Shown here one piece after another: positions 1 through 9,700 of a DNA stretch of 64,000 bases. The stretch is from an uncultured Corynebacterium sp. GTDB lineage: Bacteria > Actinomycetota > Actinomycetes > Mycobacteriales > Mycobacteriaceae. A model generated the notes under the pieces. It made no database searches. It was not told where the DNA came from and was given only the letters and a program-made list of their open reading frames with translations. Both the position numbers and the translations under genes were made by a program. Numbering within the stretch: position 1 is the first letter of the stretch; every line of letters starts with the position of its first letter. Location: NCBI GenBank assembly GCA_943914355.1, contig CALUBS010000008.1:1-64000 (forward strand), given 5' to 3'.

Positions 1-13
1 CACACTGCATGCT

Positions 14-412
14 CTATCGAAAGGTAGAAACACCACTCAAACGGACTTGACCTTTTGTGATAATCAAATCCGCGATAAACCCAAGAATTATGCTTCCCAG
101 CAAGGTCCAGAAGTAGTGCCCGGTGAGCATGAATGCTAATCCGTTAATACCGCCGACAAGGGTGAAAGCGCCCATTTGGGGCGTGCGGGCGGCATAAAGC
201 GCTAGCACGATTCCATTTGCGATTGCCGCGATGAACCAGCCAATGAACATGAATTGTGGTCCTGCGAATCCGACCATCCCGGTTACAAAGGTGATTACAA
301 AGTAAAGTGCAGCAAAGATACCAGCGTTGATGAGATCTCTGGTGTTTAAACGTGCCGTCGACCCACTGGATGAGCTTGTATTCCGTGCGGGCGTAGAGGA
401 CTGTTGGGTCAT
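14..412 (-). pseudogene. Truncated MptD-family ECF transporter S component
   Basis: The reading frame resembles the substrate-binding membrane S component of MptD/Trep_Strep-type ECF importers. Such proteins capture a small molecule and work with two ABC ATPases and a T subunit. Residues about 30-120 form hydrophobic helices with the family's pattern, including an ADLIITKG-type stretch. The family normally continues for another 70-80 residues, but here the frame stops after about 132 residues with an unrelated-looking tail. The gene is therefore probably truncated or frameshifted; the window edge prevents checking what lies beyond. I start it at the ATG at 412, which has GAGG six bases upstream, rather than at 424. 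A DtxR-like site lies upstream, so iron control is inferred. The substrate is unknown. Confidence 0.6.
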
Positions 413-444
413 GGTAAACCTCAATTCATGAACAGTAGGGAAAG

Positions 445-463
445 TAAGGCTTGCCTAAAACGT
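445..463 (-). promoter_or_regulatory. DtxR-like iron box before the ECF S component
   Basis: TAAGGCTTGCCTAAAACGT matches the corynebacterial DtxR consensus TWAGGTTAGSCTAACCTWA at about 12 of 19 positions, with a strong left half and a weak right half. A minus-strand TATTAT -10 box lies immediately upstream (464-469), so a bound repressor would cover the transcription start. Iron repression of the truncated S component is inferred. Confidence 0.45.
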
Positions 464-599
464 ATAATACTGTTTATAAGGTATTTCTAGCTTGATCTGA
501 AGATTTACCCTTAATGGGGGCGAATGCAGATAAGCGGTTTTTAGGGATCATAAAATAACTATTTATTGATATGAGGGAACTAAGGTGTACCGCCTCTGC

Positions 600-801
600 A
601 TGGGGTTGCCCGCAAATCGTGGACACGTAGTAGAGCTACCTAGTGGTTAGGCAGCGATTTTCTCTTCGTTTCTGGTTTGGGTGATGTGATTTTCGAAATC
701 GACAGGGCTTACCATCCCGAGGGCTTCAGTGCCGGCGCCGACAGTTGTAGACCACTTCAATCCAGTAAGCCACAGCCTGACGCGCAGTATCGTGGGTTGG
801 C
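600..801 (-). mobile_element. IS3-family transposase 3' remnant, degenerate
   Basis: On the minus strand this stretch encodes the C-terminal end of an IS3-type DDE transposase. A segment reading AVAYWIEVVYNCRRRH (plus strand about 740-790) continues, after a frame change, as ALGMVSPVDFENHITQT and ends at a TAA at 647-649. Only this tail remains, and the reading frame is broken near the RRRRHSALG motif, so it cannot be active. Just beyond the stop, TGTCCACGATTTGCGGGC on the minus strand (about 608-625) looks like the element's terminal inverted repeat. The rest of the transposase and the other end are absent. The remnant marks past insertion and deletion in this accessory region. Confidence 0.7.
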
Positions 802-811
802 CAGCGCTTCC

Positions 812-884
812 GAGAGTGTCAGGAAGTTTATCTGTGAAACTCCTTCTAGATTAAAGCTTCACGCACAAACTTCCTGACACTCTC
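812..884. mobile_element. 73-bp mini-element with IS256-like inverted ends
   Basis: Two inverted copies of GAGAGTGTCAGGAAGTTT face each other (812-829 and 867-884), and the similarity runs further inward through GTGAA. The ends look like IS256-family termini as I remember them in corynebacteria, but only about 35 bases separate the two arms, so there is no room for a transposase. I see no convincing 8-bp target duplication (flanks GCGCTTCC and GCCGCAGG). It is either an internally deleted IS or a MITE. As RNA it would fold into a long hairpin. Confidence 0.6.
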
Positions 885-936
885 GCCGCAGGTGTTCCCT
901 AACTTTGGTGGGCGGGTACTCGGCTACTAATGGCAA

Positions 937-2040
937 CTACGCAGCAGGCGAATCCTTGCCATTGCCTAACGCTCCATCTGCGAGCATCGCTGCACCATAC
1001 ACGGGGATGAAATAGATAATTGCAACCGTGAAGAAACGCGCGGCGGTGACATCTTCTTCAAGCAATGTCCCCAGAACTTGATGCATATAAGCGATAACTG
1101 ATCCGCCGAAAGTGACCAGACTGCCGGATTGAGTAAGGGTAAGTTCATTGAGATTGAAACCGAACAGGACTTGTGAAATCGACGGCTTAAGAGTCCCGTT
1201 TTCAGTGATTTGATTCTCAACGAATTCAACGGCCTGTGCGTCCTCAACCAAGTCATCAATATCATCAGCGGTTTTCACTGGGATATCGAGGTTGAGTTCT
1301 TTTTCGAGCCGTTCAAAGCGGCGTAGAACGCTGTCAATGTTCGGCGGACGGTAGTGTTCACCAACAATCGTTGATGCTGCGGAGCACTTCTCAAAATCAG
1401 GGAAAGCTGCCGGATAGCCTTTCAGAGCAACCTGCGCGCCTGGCGAGAATCCCAGTCCCTGCATCTGTTTCAACAACTGTTCAGGGGCAGTCAGGTTCTT
1501 GGTCGCTTGATTGATAGCCTCGGTGAGTCCTCGTGGAACGATTGCTTGTACATTTAATGCCTGTGCAGCACTGACGGCTTGGGTCAAGGCTGAGAAGTTA
1601 AGCCCTGCGGGCATGCTCTTTGGTGGGATAACTTGACCAATTCCACCGAGAGTAGAAATGTCTGGTAGGGGATTGCCGAGTTTCGCTAAGGCGGCCATTG
1701 ATGTTTGCACCCAAGTCATCTGTTCCAATGCTGAAGAGCCGATTCCAATATCCATACCGCTTCGTATTGCTTCGACAGCTTTGAAAGTTTGGTCATCGTA
1801 CATTTTCAGAAAAGCGGATGCAGCGTTTGTGGTTGTTTGCGCTTGGCTGAGGGCTTGCATTACTCCGCTGTTTTTGAAGTCAATGTAGGGGCTCGTTCCC
1901 AGTTTCATGGATGTGTTCAGGTTTGCTACTTGTTGCGCGAGGGCTTTGGAGCCTGCAGCACTGTTTGCGATGTCACTTTGTATTTTCCCGAACCAATCCA
2001 GATTGCGATTCTGCTTCGGGTTGCTGCCATCGTGGGGCAT
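937..2040 (-). CDS. Unrecognised 367-residue protein with C-terminal membrane segment
   Basis: I do not recognise a family. The protein is soluble-looking for most of its length: alanine/glutamine-rich helices to about residue 130, a proline/glycine-rich middle to about 215, and then a charged helical part around the FERLEKEL region. The last 70 residues hold two hydrophobic stretches, one near GSLVTFGGSVIAYMHQVLG and one containing FFTVAIIYFIPVYGAAML, which look like a membrane hairpin. AAAGGTG lies six bases before the start. Base composition is visibly poorer in GC than the core genes. It sits alone between IS debris and the 3' side of a tRNA-Arg, which suggests acquired cargo. A membrane-acting effector or defence role is possible but unsupported by any motif. 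Confidence 0.65.
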   Translation of the reverse strand: MPHDGSNPKQNRNLDWFGKIQSDIANSAAGSKALAQQVANLNTSMKLGTSPYIDFKNSGVMQALSQAQTTTNAASAFLKMYDDQTFKAVEAIRSGMDIGIGSSALEQMTWVQTSMAALAKLGNPLPDISTLGGIGQVIPPKSMPAGLNFSALTQAVSAAQALNVQAIVPRGLTEAINQATKNLTAPEQLLKQMQGLGFSPGAQVALKGYPAAFPDFEKCSAASTIVGEHYRPPNIDSVLRRFERLEKELNLDIPVKTADDIDDLVEDAQAVEFVENQITENGTLKPSISQVLFGFNLNELTLTQSGSLVTFGGSVIAYMHQVLGTLLEEDVTAARFFTVAIIYFIPVYGAAMLADGALGNGKDSPAA

Positions 2041-2256
2041 CGTGTCACCTTTCTGAGGTGGAGTGGGCCGTATTGGGTTGATTGTCTCACATGGGTGTCA
2101 TTTCCCAATTCGCATTGTCAAACACGTGCTCTATGGCCGCTGGCTTGTGGGGGTCGGGTAGTTGTACTGGTCTGTGAAACGACCTAGCATTGATTGTGTC
2201 TTGTGTCGTGGGTTTGGGAGTGTGGGCCTGACCCCGGAAACAGCTCCGGCACAACA
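2041..2256. other. Upstream region of the unknown gene, no further gene seen
   Basis: These 216 bases hold the ribosome binding site of the unknown gene and presumably its promoter. I find no convincing coding sequence here. Confidence 0.4.
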
Positions 2257-2293
2257 AAAACGCCTCTCCTATTTGCACAGGTAGAGGCGTTTT
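2257..2293 (-). terminator. Intrinsic terminator downstream of tRNA-Arg
   Basis: A stem AAAACGCCTCT / AGAGGCGTTTT encloses a 15-base loop and carries T or A tracts at both ends, so it can stop transcription from either side. It lies about 60 bases past the 3' end of the tRNA gene. Confidence 0.8.
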
Positions 2294-2303
2294 GCCGTTT
2301 TGA

Positions 2304-2347
2304 GGAGATTGTTCGAACAATCAAATCTAATTGTTCGAACAATCTCC
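2304..2347. repeat. 18-bp perfect inverted repeat made of two palindromes
   Basis: GGAGATTGTTCGAACAAT (2304-2321) and its exact reverse complement (2330-2347) flank 8 bases. Each arm contains the 14-bp palindrome ATTGTTCGAACAAT, so the DNA or RNA could form one long hairpin or two small ones. It begins two bases past the CCA end of the tRNA gene and precedes the terminator. It could be a processing structure, a protein-binding site or a recombination site; nothing decides between these. Confidence 0.75.
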
Positions 2348-2349
2348 AA

Positions 2350-2425
2350 TGGTGCCCCAGAGAAGATTCGAACTTCCGACACCGGCTTTAGGAGAGCCGT
2401 GCTCTATCCCCTGAGCTACTGGGGC
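2350..2425 (-). tRNA. tRNA-Arg (anticodon CCU)
   Basis: The minus strand folds into a standard cloverleaf. The acceptor stem is GCCCCAG paired with CTGGGGC, the anticodon stem is CGGCT/AGCCG around the loop CTCCTAA, the T-arm contains GTTCGAATC, and the CCA end is encoded. The anticodon CCU reads AGG codons. The 3' end faces the accessory DNA to the left, the usual geometry for tRNA-targeted integration. Confidence 0.95.
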
Positions 2426-2558
2426 GGGGATGTTGCTCATGCAACTCGGATCATCATAGCAGTGGGGCGCGAGTGCGCCCCAAAAGGCTGCGTGCGCGGC
2501 TAATTGTATGGGGTGGGTGGATGAGCCCGAGCCGGACAGGCAGCCTTCGCTATGAGGT

Positions 2559-2839
2559 TTAGGCGCCTGCCAGCTCTTCCTGCTTGTTGCGCACGGAGGA
2601 TGCGGGCGGGTTGGTCTCGTGAGTGCCGTCGGAGTACAAGACGGTGGGGATGATGCGGTTGCCGTCGTTGACGGACTTGATCCACTCGTTGATGTCATCG
2701 GCGTTATCGCCTTCTACGTCCACGAGCTCGTATGGGGTTTCGGTGCGGTCCAAGTTCTTGATGAGCTTGGCGCAAAATGGGCACCAGTCGGCGTAGAAGA
2801 TGGTGACATCGGCGTTGGTTTCGGGTGCTTGTACAGTCA

Positions 2840-2840
<1 letters not shown>
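2559..2840 (-). CDS. Mycoredoxin / glutaredoxin-like protein
   Basis: This 93-residue thioredoxin-fold protein carries the redox motif Cys-Pro-Phe-Cys at residues 20-23 and the cis-proline segment (RIIPTV, Pro about 65). In actinobacteria such glutaredoxin-like proteins use mycothiol to reduce disulfides or mycothiolated proteins; whether this one is Mrx1 or an NrdH-like paralogue cannot be settled here. Its start overlaps the folA stop codon by one base, so it is the third gene of a thyA-folA-mrx operon. Thymidylate and folate reduction genes next to a reductase fit a deoxynucleotide and redox role, though that link is inference. Confidence 0.85.
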
Positions 2841-4197
<1,357 letters not shown>

Positions 4198-4245
4198 GGT
4201 GCCCCAGTGTAGAACGTTAGAAAGCCATGGGGATAGTCAGAATTT

Positions 4246-5139
4246 TTATTTCCTGTCGGCGCTGGTAGAGGGACTGCTTGCGCGAAGTGTTTCTCGCAGG
4301 GCCTGCTCGATCGGGGTGGCTTCCCACTGGGCGGTGGCACCGCTCAAAATGGAGGGGTGTTCCCACAGGTAGCTCATCTCCAACAGTCCATGAAGATCGG
4401 AGTTAAAGAGCCCGCCAAGCTTGAGCATCCACGGACGCAGCGTTATGGGCGAGTGCCGGCAGCCAGCGAGATGCGCGAACTCCGCCTGGGTAATTGCAGG
4501 GGCGCAGGGTACGGAAATGATAGGTGGGCTGGTGGGGTCAAGGAGGGCATCGGCAAGCGCGCGGCCAAAGTCCGGAAGGTAAGTAACCGAATGCTTGGTA
4601 TGCGCGTTGAAGAGTGCGAGGGGAACGCGCTTGCCGATAATCAGTTGGTGATACACGCACCCCGGGCCAGAATCCGGGCCAAATAGATCTGCGGCCACCA
4701 CGGATACGGCGCGGGCAGGTGAAGCGAGGCGAGTCTTTATGAGCGCAGCGCGCACGCCTGGTTTTCCTTGTCTGGATGTGGTTAAAGGGGTACCGGGTGA
4801 AAACGTTTCATAGCTCGGATCGAATCCGTAGATGGATTCTGGAAAGACGATGGGGATGGCGCGTTCGGCGGCGATGCGGAGGGCTGTGTCCTCAGCGGGG
4901 ATGAGGAGCGTGCGCCATGCCTCGGCGTTATAAGCGGCGTGGATGCAGTGGACAATGCCGTCGATGTCTACGGGATAGGACTCTTTTTGGGTGGCATTGC
5001 CGATGATGTGCTGTACGTATGGGCCTAGGTCGAGCACTGAGCCATGGCGGCTCATGATGATGCATTCATGGCCCCGGGAGGTGAGTTCGCGGGCAACCGC
5101 ACGGCCAACGGGTCCGGCGCCAGTGATGAGGAATTTCAT
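4246..5139 (-). CDS. NAD(P)-dependent epimerase/dehydratase-like protein
   Basis: The 297-residue protein begins with a Rossmann nucleotide-binding motif, FLITGAGPVGRAVARE, as in extended SDR epimerases/dehydratases. A Tyr-x-x-x-Lys catalytic pair is not obvious in its usual place; the segment FPESIYGFDPSYE aligns only loosely. Substrate unknown. It is divergently transcribed from a TetR-type regulator whose promoter lies in the 107-bp gap, and a palindrome there could serve both genes. The pair therefore looks like a regulator with its target enzyme, but the inducer cannot be guessed. Confidence 0.75.
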   Translation of the reverse strand: MKFLITGAGPVGRAVARELTSRGHECIIMSRHGSVLDLGPYVQHIIGNATQKESYPVDIDGIVHCIHAAYNAEAWRTLLIPAEDTALRIAAERAIPIVFPESIYGFDPSYETFSPGTPLTTSRQGKPGVRAALIKTRLASPARAVSVVAADLFGPDSGPGCVYHQLIIGKRVPLALFNAHTKHSVTYLPDFGRALADALLDPTSPPIISVPCAPAITQAEFAHLAGCRHSPITLRPWMLKLGGLFNSDLHGLLEMSYLWEHPSILSGATAQWEATPIEQALRETLRASSPSTSADRK

Positions 5140-5207
5140 TATGTGGAGTCCTATTCATATTAGTGACTGGTGCTCTCTAAAAATATAGGTCGGAGCCATT
5201 GAAAGCA

Positions 5208-5220
5208 AGAGCAGTGCTCT
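5208..5220. promoter_or_regulatory. Putative TetR operator
   Basis: AGAGCAGTGCTCT is a near-perfect palindrome overlapping the expected -35 position of the regulator's promoter (-10 TATAGT at 5235-5240). A related half-site, GTGCTCTCT, occurs at 5170-5178 closer to the divergent epimerase gene. Position and symmetry suggest autoregulation and control of the divergent gene. Confidence 0.5.
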
Positions 5221-5246
5221 CTTTTGTGGGTTGCTATAGTTTGCCC

Positions 5247-5915
5247 ATGGCACAAACCCCACGAGAGCGCGCCCGAGAACAGACGATGACCCGCATCATC
5301 GAGCTGGGGCGGCAACAACTAGCTAGTGGTGGTGTAGAGGCGCTAAACCTACGGGCCATAGCCCGTGAGCTAGGAATCGTTCCTTCTGGTATTTACCGCT
5401 ACGTACCGGATAGGGCAAGCCTTATAACCCTCCTCATCGTTGATGCTTTTGACTCCCTAGATGGGGCTGTGGCGCGGCACGATGATCCGAGTGTGCAACC
5501 GCGTGAGCGATTCATTGGTCTCGTAGGTGCGATGAGGCGGTGGGCCCTTGAATTTCCGCAACGGTGGGGCCTGATTTATGGCACCCCGATTGTGGGCTAT
5601 CAAGCGCCAACCACAGAGACGATAGCAGCGGGCACCAAAGTGAGCCGTCGCCTCGCCTCCTTGCTTGAGCAGTCCACGGTAGTGCCGCTGAGGCAGCGAT
5701 CGCCTCAGCTGGATGCCGATATGGAGGCAGCCGCGAAAGACACGGGCTCCGATCTCAGTACGGATGCCATGGAAATGGCGCTGGAGGCTTGGGTGAGGAT
5801 AATCGGGCTGATTAACGCCGAGGTTTTCGGCTACCTAGGGCGCGATACGCTGAGCGAGTTCGCTGAGTTCCATGCCCGAGCGGTGGCGCGGCTCGCTGAT
5901 GAGTTGGGGCTCTAA
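5247..5915 (+). CDS. TetR-family transcriptional regulator
   Basis: The 222-residue protein has a TetR DNA-binding domain at residues about 12-58; LNLRAIARELGIVPSGIYRY is the helix-turn-helix. The variable C-terminal part (about 60-222) would bind a ligand and dimerise. I place the start at the ATG at 5247: it follows a TATAGT -10 box by six bases, which predicts a leaderless mRNA, whereas the upstream in-frame ATG at 5199 lies before the promoter. The divergent epimerase-like gene is its likely target. Its stop overlaps the end of cysQ on the other strand by 4 bases. Confidence 0.85.
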   Translation: MAQTPRERAREQTMTRIIELGRQQLASGGVEALNLRAIARELGIVPSGIYRYVPDRASLITLLIVDAFDSLDGAVARHDDPSVQPRERFIGLVGAMRRWALEFPQRWGLIYGTPIVGYQAPTTETIAAGTKVSRRLASLLEQSTVVPLRQRSPQLDADMEAAAKDTGSDLSTDAMEMALEAWVRIIGLINAEVFGYLGRDTLSEFAEFHARAVARLADELGL

Positions 5916-6670
5916 AATCCGCCATTCTCCTCGGCAAAGGCCGCGGCGTGCTCTAGAATCTCGTCTTTCAGCTCGGGGCGGCAGATGAGCAGATCGGGGA
6001 TGAAGGTGTCCTCGTTATTGAAGGTAATAGGGCTGCCATCGAGGCGGGAGCAGTGCAGGCCGGCTGCCATGGCCACGCCTACCGGGGCCGCCTGATCCCA
6101 TTCGTATTGGCCACCGGCATGAATATAACCGTCATAATCACCCAGCAGCACGTGCATGGCCTTAGCGCCAGCGGAGCCGACGCCCTCGGTTTCATAGCCC
6201 ATCTTTTCTGCGATATAGCCGGCCACCTTGGGCGGGCGATTGCGGGAGATGACGAACTTCTTGGACAGCGGACCGGCGACGGCGCGCACATCGGAGGACT
6301 TGAAGGTGACGCCGTAATCCGGCAGGCCCACCGCGGCGTGGACAGGAGTGCCGTCCTCAATGAGCGCGATGTGTACCGCCCAGTCCTGGCGGCCGGTGGC
6401 AAATTCCTTGGTGCCGTCAAGCGGGTCCACGATCCAGACGCGCTTCTTTTTTAGCCGGGCAAGGTCATCGGAGGCTTCCTCAGAGAGCACGCCATCGCCG
6501 GGCCGGTGCTGTTCTAATACGCGGGCGATCCATTCTTGGGCGGCGTCATCGCCGGCATCGCCAAGCGAAAGGCCCCGCAGCAGGCCACCATTGCGCACGC
6601 CCTTTAAAATCTCGCCGCAGCCTTGGGCGAGCGAATTGGTCAGGCGGGAATCAGAAATCTCGACGGTCAT
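5912..6670 (-). CDS. cysQ: 3'(2'),5'-bisphosphate nucleotidase CysQ-like phosphatase
   Basis: The protein belongs to the Mg-dependent, lithium-sensitive inositol monophosphatase/bisphosphate nucleotidase superfamily. Motifs seen are LSEEASDD (metal-binding Glu), WIVDPLDGTKEF (the central metal-binding Asp motif) and YEWDQAAPVGVA (the C-terminal WDxAA motif). CysQ removes the 3' phosphate of PAP/PAPS made during sulfate assimilation. Other members dephosphorylate inositol phosphates, so the substrate is inferred. I start it at ATG 6670 (about 252 residues): a minus-strand TAATGT -10 box ends seven bases upstream, predicting a leaderless mRNA. It is back-to-back with lhr, the two start codons being only 35 bases apart. 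Confidence 0.88.
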   Translation of the reverse strand: MTVEISDSRLTNSLAQGCGEILKGVRNGGLLRGLSLGDAGDDAAQEWIARVLEQHRPGDGVLSEEASDDLARLKKKRVWIVDPLDGTKEFATGRQDWAVHIALIEDGTPVHAAVGLPDYGVTFKSSDVRAVAGPLSKKFVISRNRPPKVAGYIAEKMGYETEGVGSAGAKAMHVLLGDYDGYIHAGGQYEWDQAAPVGVAMAAGLHCSRLDGSPITFNNEDTFIPDLLICRPELKDEILEHAAAFAEENGGF

Positions 6671-6677
6671 GGTGCCC

Positions 6678-6699
6678 ACATTACAACGGGGACTAGAGT
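6678..6699. promoter_or_regulatory. Compact divergent leaderless promoters of cysQ and lhr
   Basis: A minus-strand -10 box TAATGT (6678-6683) and a plus-strand -10 box TAGAGT (6694-6699) each end six or seven bases before the start codon of cysQ (6670) and lhr (6706). Each promoter's -35 region must lie in or next to the opposite gene's start, so polymerase binding should be mutually exclusive. Confidence 0.5.
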
Positions 6700-6705
6700 G
6701 TGGTC

Positions 6706-9700
6706 ATGCCAGAAAACATCCTCGAGCGTTTTCGCCCCCAAGTGGCGCAGTGGTTCCAGGACGTTTTTGCCGCTCCCACCGCGGTACAAGCCCAGGCCTG
6801 GGACAAGATTTCCCGTGGGGATCACGCCCTGATGGTTGCCCCCACCGGTTCTGGTAAGACGCTCGCGGCGTTTTTATGGGCGCTAAATAACCTGGTAGAA
6901 CGCGAAGGCCAATTGGCCCTGCCGGTAGGAAACGCCGCAGGCTCCGCTACGGGCGTGCGGGTGTTGTATATCTCGCCGCTCAAAGCGCTGGGCGTGGATG
7001 TGGAAAATAACCTGCGGGCGCCGCTAACCGGCATTGCGCGAACCGCGGAAAAGCTGGGACTGGCGGTGCCGAATATTTCCGTGGGCGTGCGCTCGGGCGA
7101 TACGCCCTCGGCAGAGCGCTCCCGGCAGGTGCGCAAGCCGCCGGATATCCTCATTACCACCCCGGAATCGGCGTATTTGATGCTGACCTCGAAGGCGGCG
7201 GGGATCTTGAAAACCGTCGATACCGTCATCATCGATGAAATCCACGCGCTGGCCGGCACCAAGCGCGGTGCCCACCTCGCCCTGACGCTGGAGCGCCTGC
7301 AAGAGATTGCGGGCGATGTTCAGCGCATTGGGCTTTCCGCCACGGTGCGCCCGCTTTCGGCCGTCTCGGATTTCTTAGGTGGCAATCGCCCGGTGGAAAT
7401 CGTGGCGCCTGAAGCCCACAAGAAGTGGGACCTGGACGTGCGCGTGCCGGTAGAGGATATGTCGGATCTTCCCACGCCGGAGGCGGGCTCGACCATTGGG
7501 GAGCTCACCGTTGATGATGCCATTGGCATTACCGGCGGGCCGGAAGGCAGCGGCGACGGCATGGAGGAATTCGGTGGGGAAGAAGACACCGCGTTGCCCA
7601 CCGCGAACTCCATTTGGCCGTTTATTACCCAGGACCTCTATGCGGACATCATGGCGCATCGCTCCACGCTAGTCTTTGTGAACTCGCGGCGCAGCGCCGA
7701 GCGCCTGACCAGCCGGCTCAACGAGCTTTACGCGCAGGAATATGACCCGGATTCGCTCTCGCCGGAAACCCGGCGCGATCCCGCCCAGTTGATGGCGCAC
7801 TCGCACGTTGCGGGCAAGGCGCCGGCGGTCATCGCGCGGGCGCACCACGGCTCGGTGTCCAAGGACGAGCGCGCCATGACGGAAACGATGCTGAAGGAAG
7901 GCACGCTTAAGGCCGTGGTGGCCACGAGCTCGCTGGAGTTGGGCATCGATATGGGCGCGGTGGATTTGGTGGTGCAGGTGGAATCGCCGCCCTCGGTGGC
8001 CTCAGGCCTGCAGCGCGTGGGCCGCGCCGGGCACCATGTGGGCGCGGTCTCGCACGGCGCGTTTTATCCCAAGCACCGCGCGGACCTGGTGCAATCCACG
8101 CTGACGGTTGCGCGCATGCGCGGCGGGATGATCGAGAAGATGCACACCCCGCGCAACCCGCTGGATGTGCTCGCGCAGCAGACCGTGGCGGCGGTGGCCG
8201 CAGCGGGCGAGGAAGGCTTAAGCGCGGATGACTGGTATGACATCGTCAAGCGCAGCCATCCCTACCGCGAGCTGGCCCGCGAGGTCTACGACTCCGTGAT
8301 CGACTTGGTCAGCGGCGTCTACCCATCCACGGATTTTGCGGAGCTAAAACCCCGCGTGGTCTATGACCGTGTATCCGGTGTGATGACCCCGCGCCCAGGG
8401 GCGCAGCGAGTAGCCGTGACCAGCGGCGGCACCATCCCGGATAGGGGAATGTTTGGCGTCTTTCTCTACAGCGGTGGGGAGTCCGGGAAGGCCCCGCGCC
8501 GGGTGGGCGAGCTTGATGAGGAAATGGTTTATGAATCCCGCGTGGGCGATGTCTTTACCTTGGGCGCGACCAGCTGGCGCATCGAGGAGATCACCCGCGA
8601 TCAGGTCCTAGTCACGCCCGCGCCGGGGCATACGGGCCGGCTGCCATTTTGGAATGGCGATGGCGCCGGGCGCCCCTATGAGCTGGGCCAGGCCTTGGGC
8701 GAGTACCGCCGCGAGGTGAATACGGACCCGGGCATTATCGCGGATGCTGATGACAATGCCCGCAGCAATATCTTGTCCTACCTGCGCGAACAGCAGGAGG
8801 CCACCGGCATTATTCCGGATGAAAAAACGCTCGTGCTCGAGCGCTTCAAAGATGAGCTGGGGGACTGGCGCGTGGTACTGCACACCCCCTTTGGCCGGCC
8901 GGTCAACTCCGCCTGGGCCTTGGCGGTGGGTGCGCGGGTGGGGGAGCGCACCGGCATGGACCCGCAGGCGGTGGCCGGCGATGATGGCATCGTGCTGCGC
9001 CTGCCCGAGGGCGAGGCCGATCCCGATGGCACGATTTTTGCCTTCGACGCCGACGATATTGCCGATGTCGTGGCCGAGCAGGTGGGCAATTCAGCGCTTT
9101 TTGCCTCCCGCTTCCGCGAATGCGCGGCCCGCGCGCTGCTTTTGCCCCGCCGCAATCCCGGCAAGCGCGCCCCGCTGTGGCAGCAGCGCCAGCGCGCCGA
9201 GCAGCTTTTGGATGTTTCCCGCAAGTACCCATCCTTTCCCATCATCTTGGAAACGGTGCGCGAGTGCGTGCAGGACGTCTATGATGTGCCGGCGCTGCAG
9301 GAGGTCATGCGCGATCTGGGGCACCGCCGCGTGCGCATCGCAGAGGTCACCACGGATCAACCTTCGCCCTTTGCCTCCTCGCTGCTTTTTAATTACACCG
9401 GCGCCTTCATGTACGAGGGCGATTCCCCGCTGGCGGAAAAGCGGGCAGCGGCCCTTGCCCTTGACCCGGCGCTCTTGGCCAAGCTGCTCGGCACGGTGGA
9501 GCTGCGCGAGCTCTTGGATCCCGCGATCATCGATGAGGTCCATGCCCAACTGCAGCGCACCGCTCCCTCGCGCCGGGCGCGCACCACCGAAGAGGTCGCA
9601 GATCTCCTCCGCGTGCTCGGCCCCATCCCGGTCGAGGAGCTGGGCGAGCATACGGACGTTCCCCTGGCCGCCCTGGATAACCTGGGCTCGCGGATTATGC

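Noticed and set aside
2308..2343. ATTGTTCGAACAAT palindromes as LexA (SOS) boxes
   Set aside because: The corynebacterial SOS consensus needs TCGAA and TTCGA half-sites separated by about four bases; here the halves are fused at the centre.
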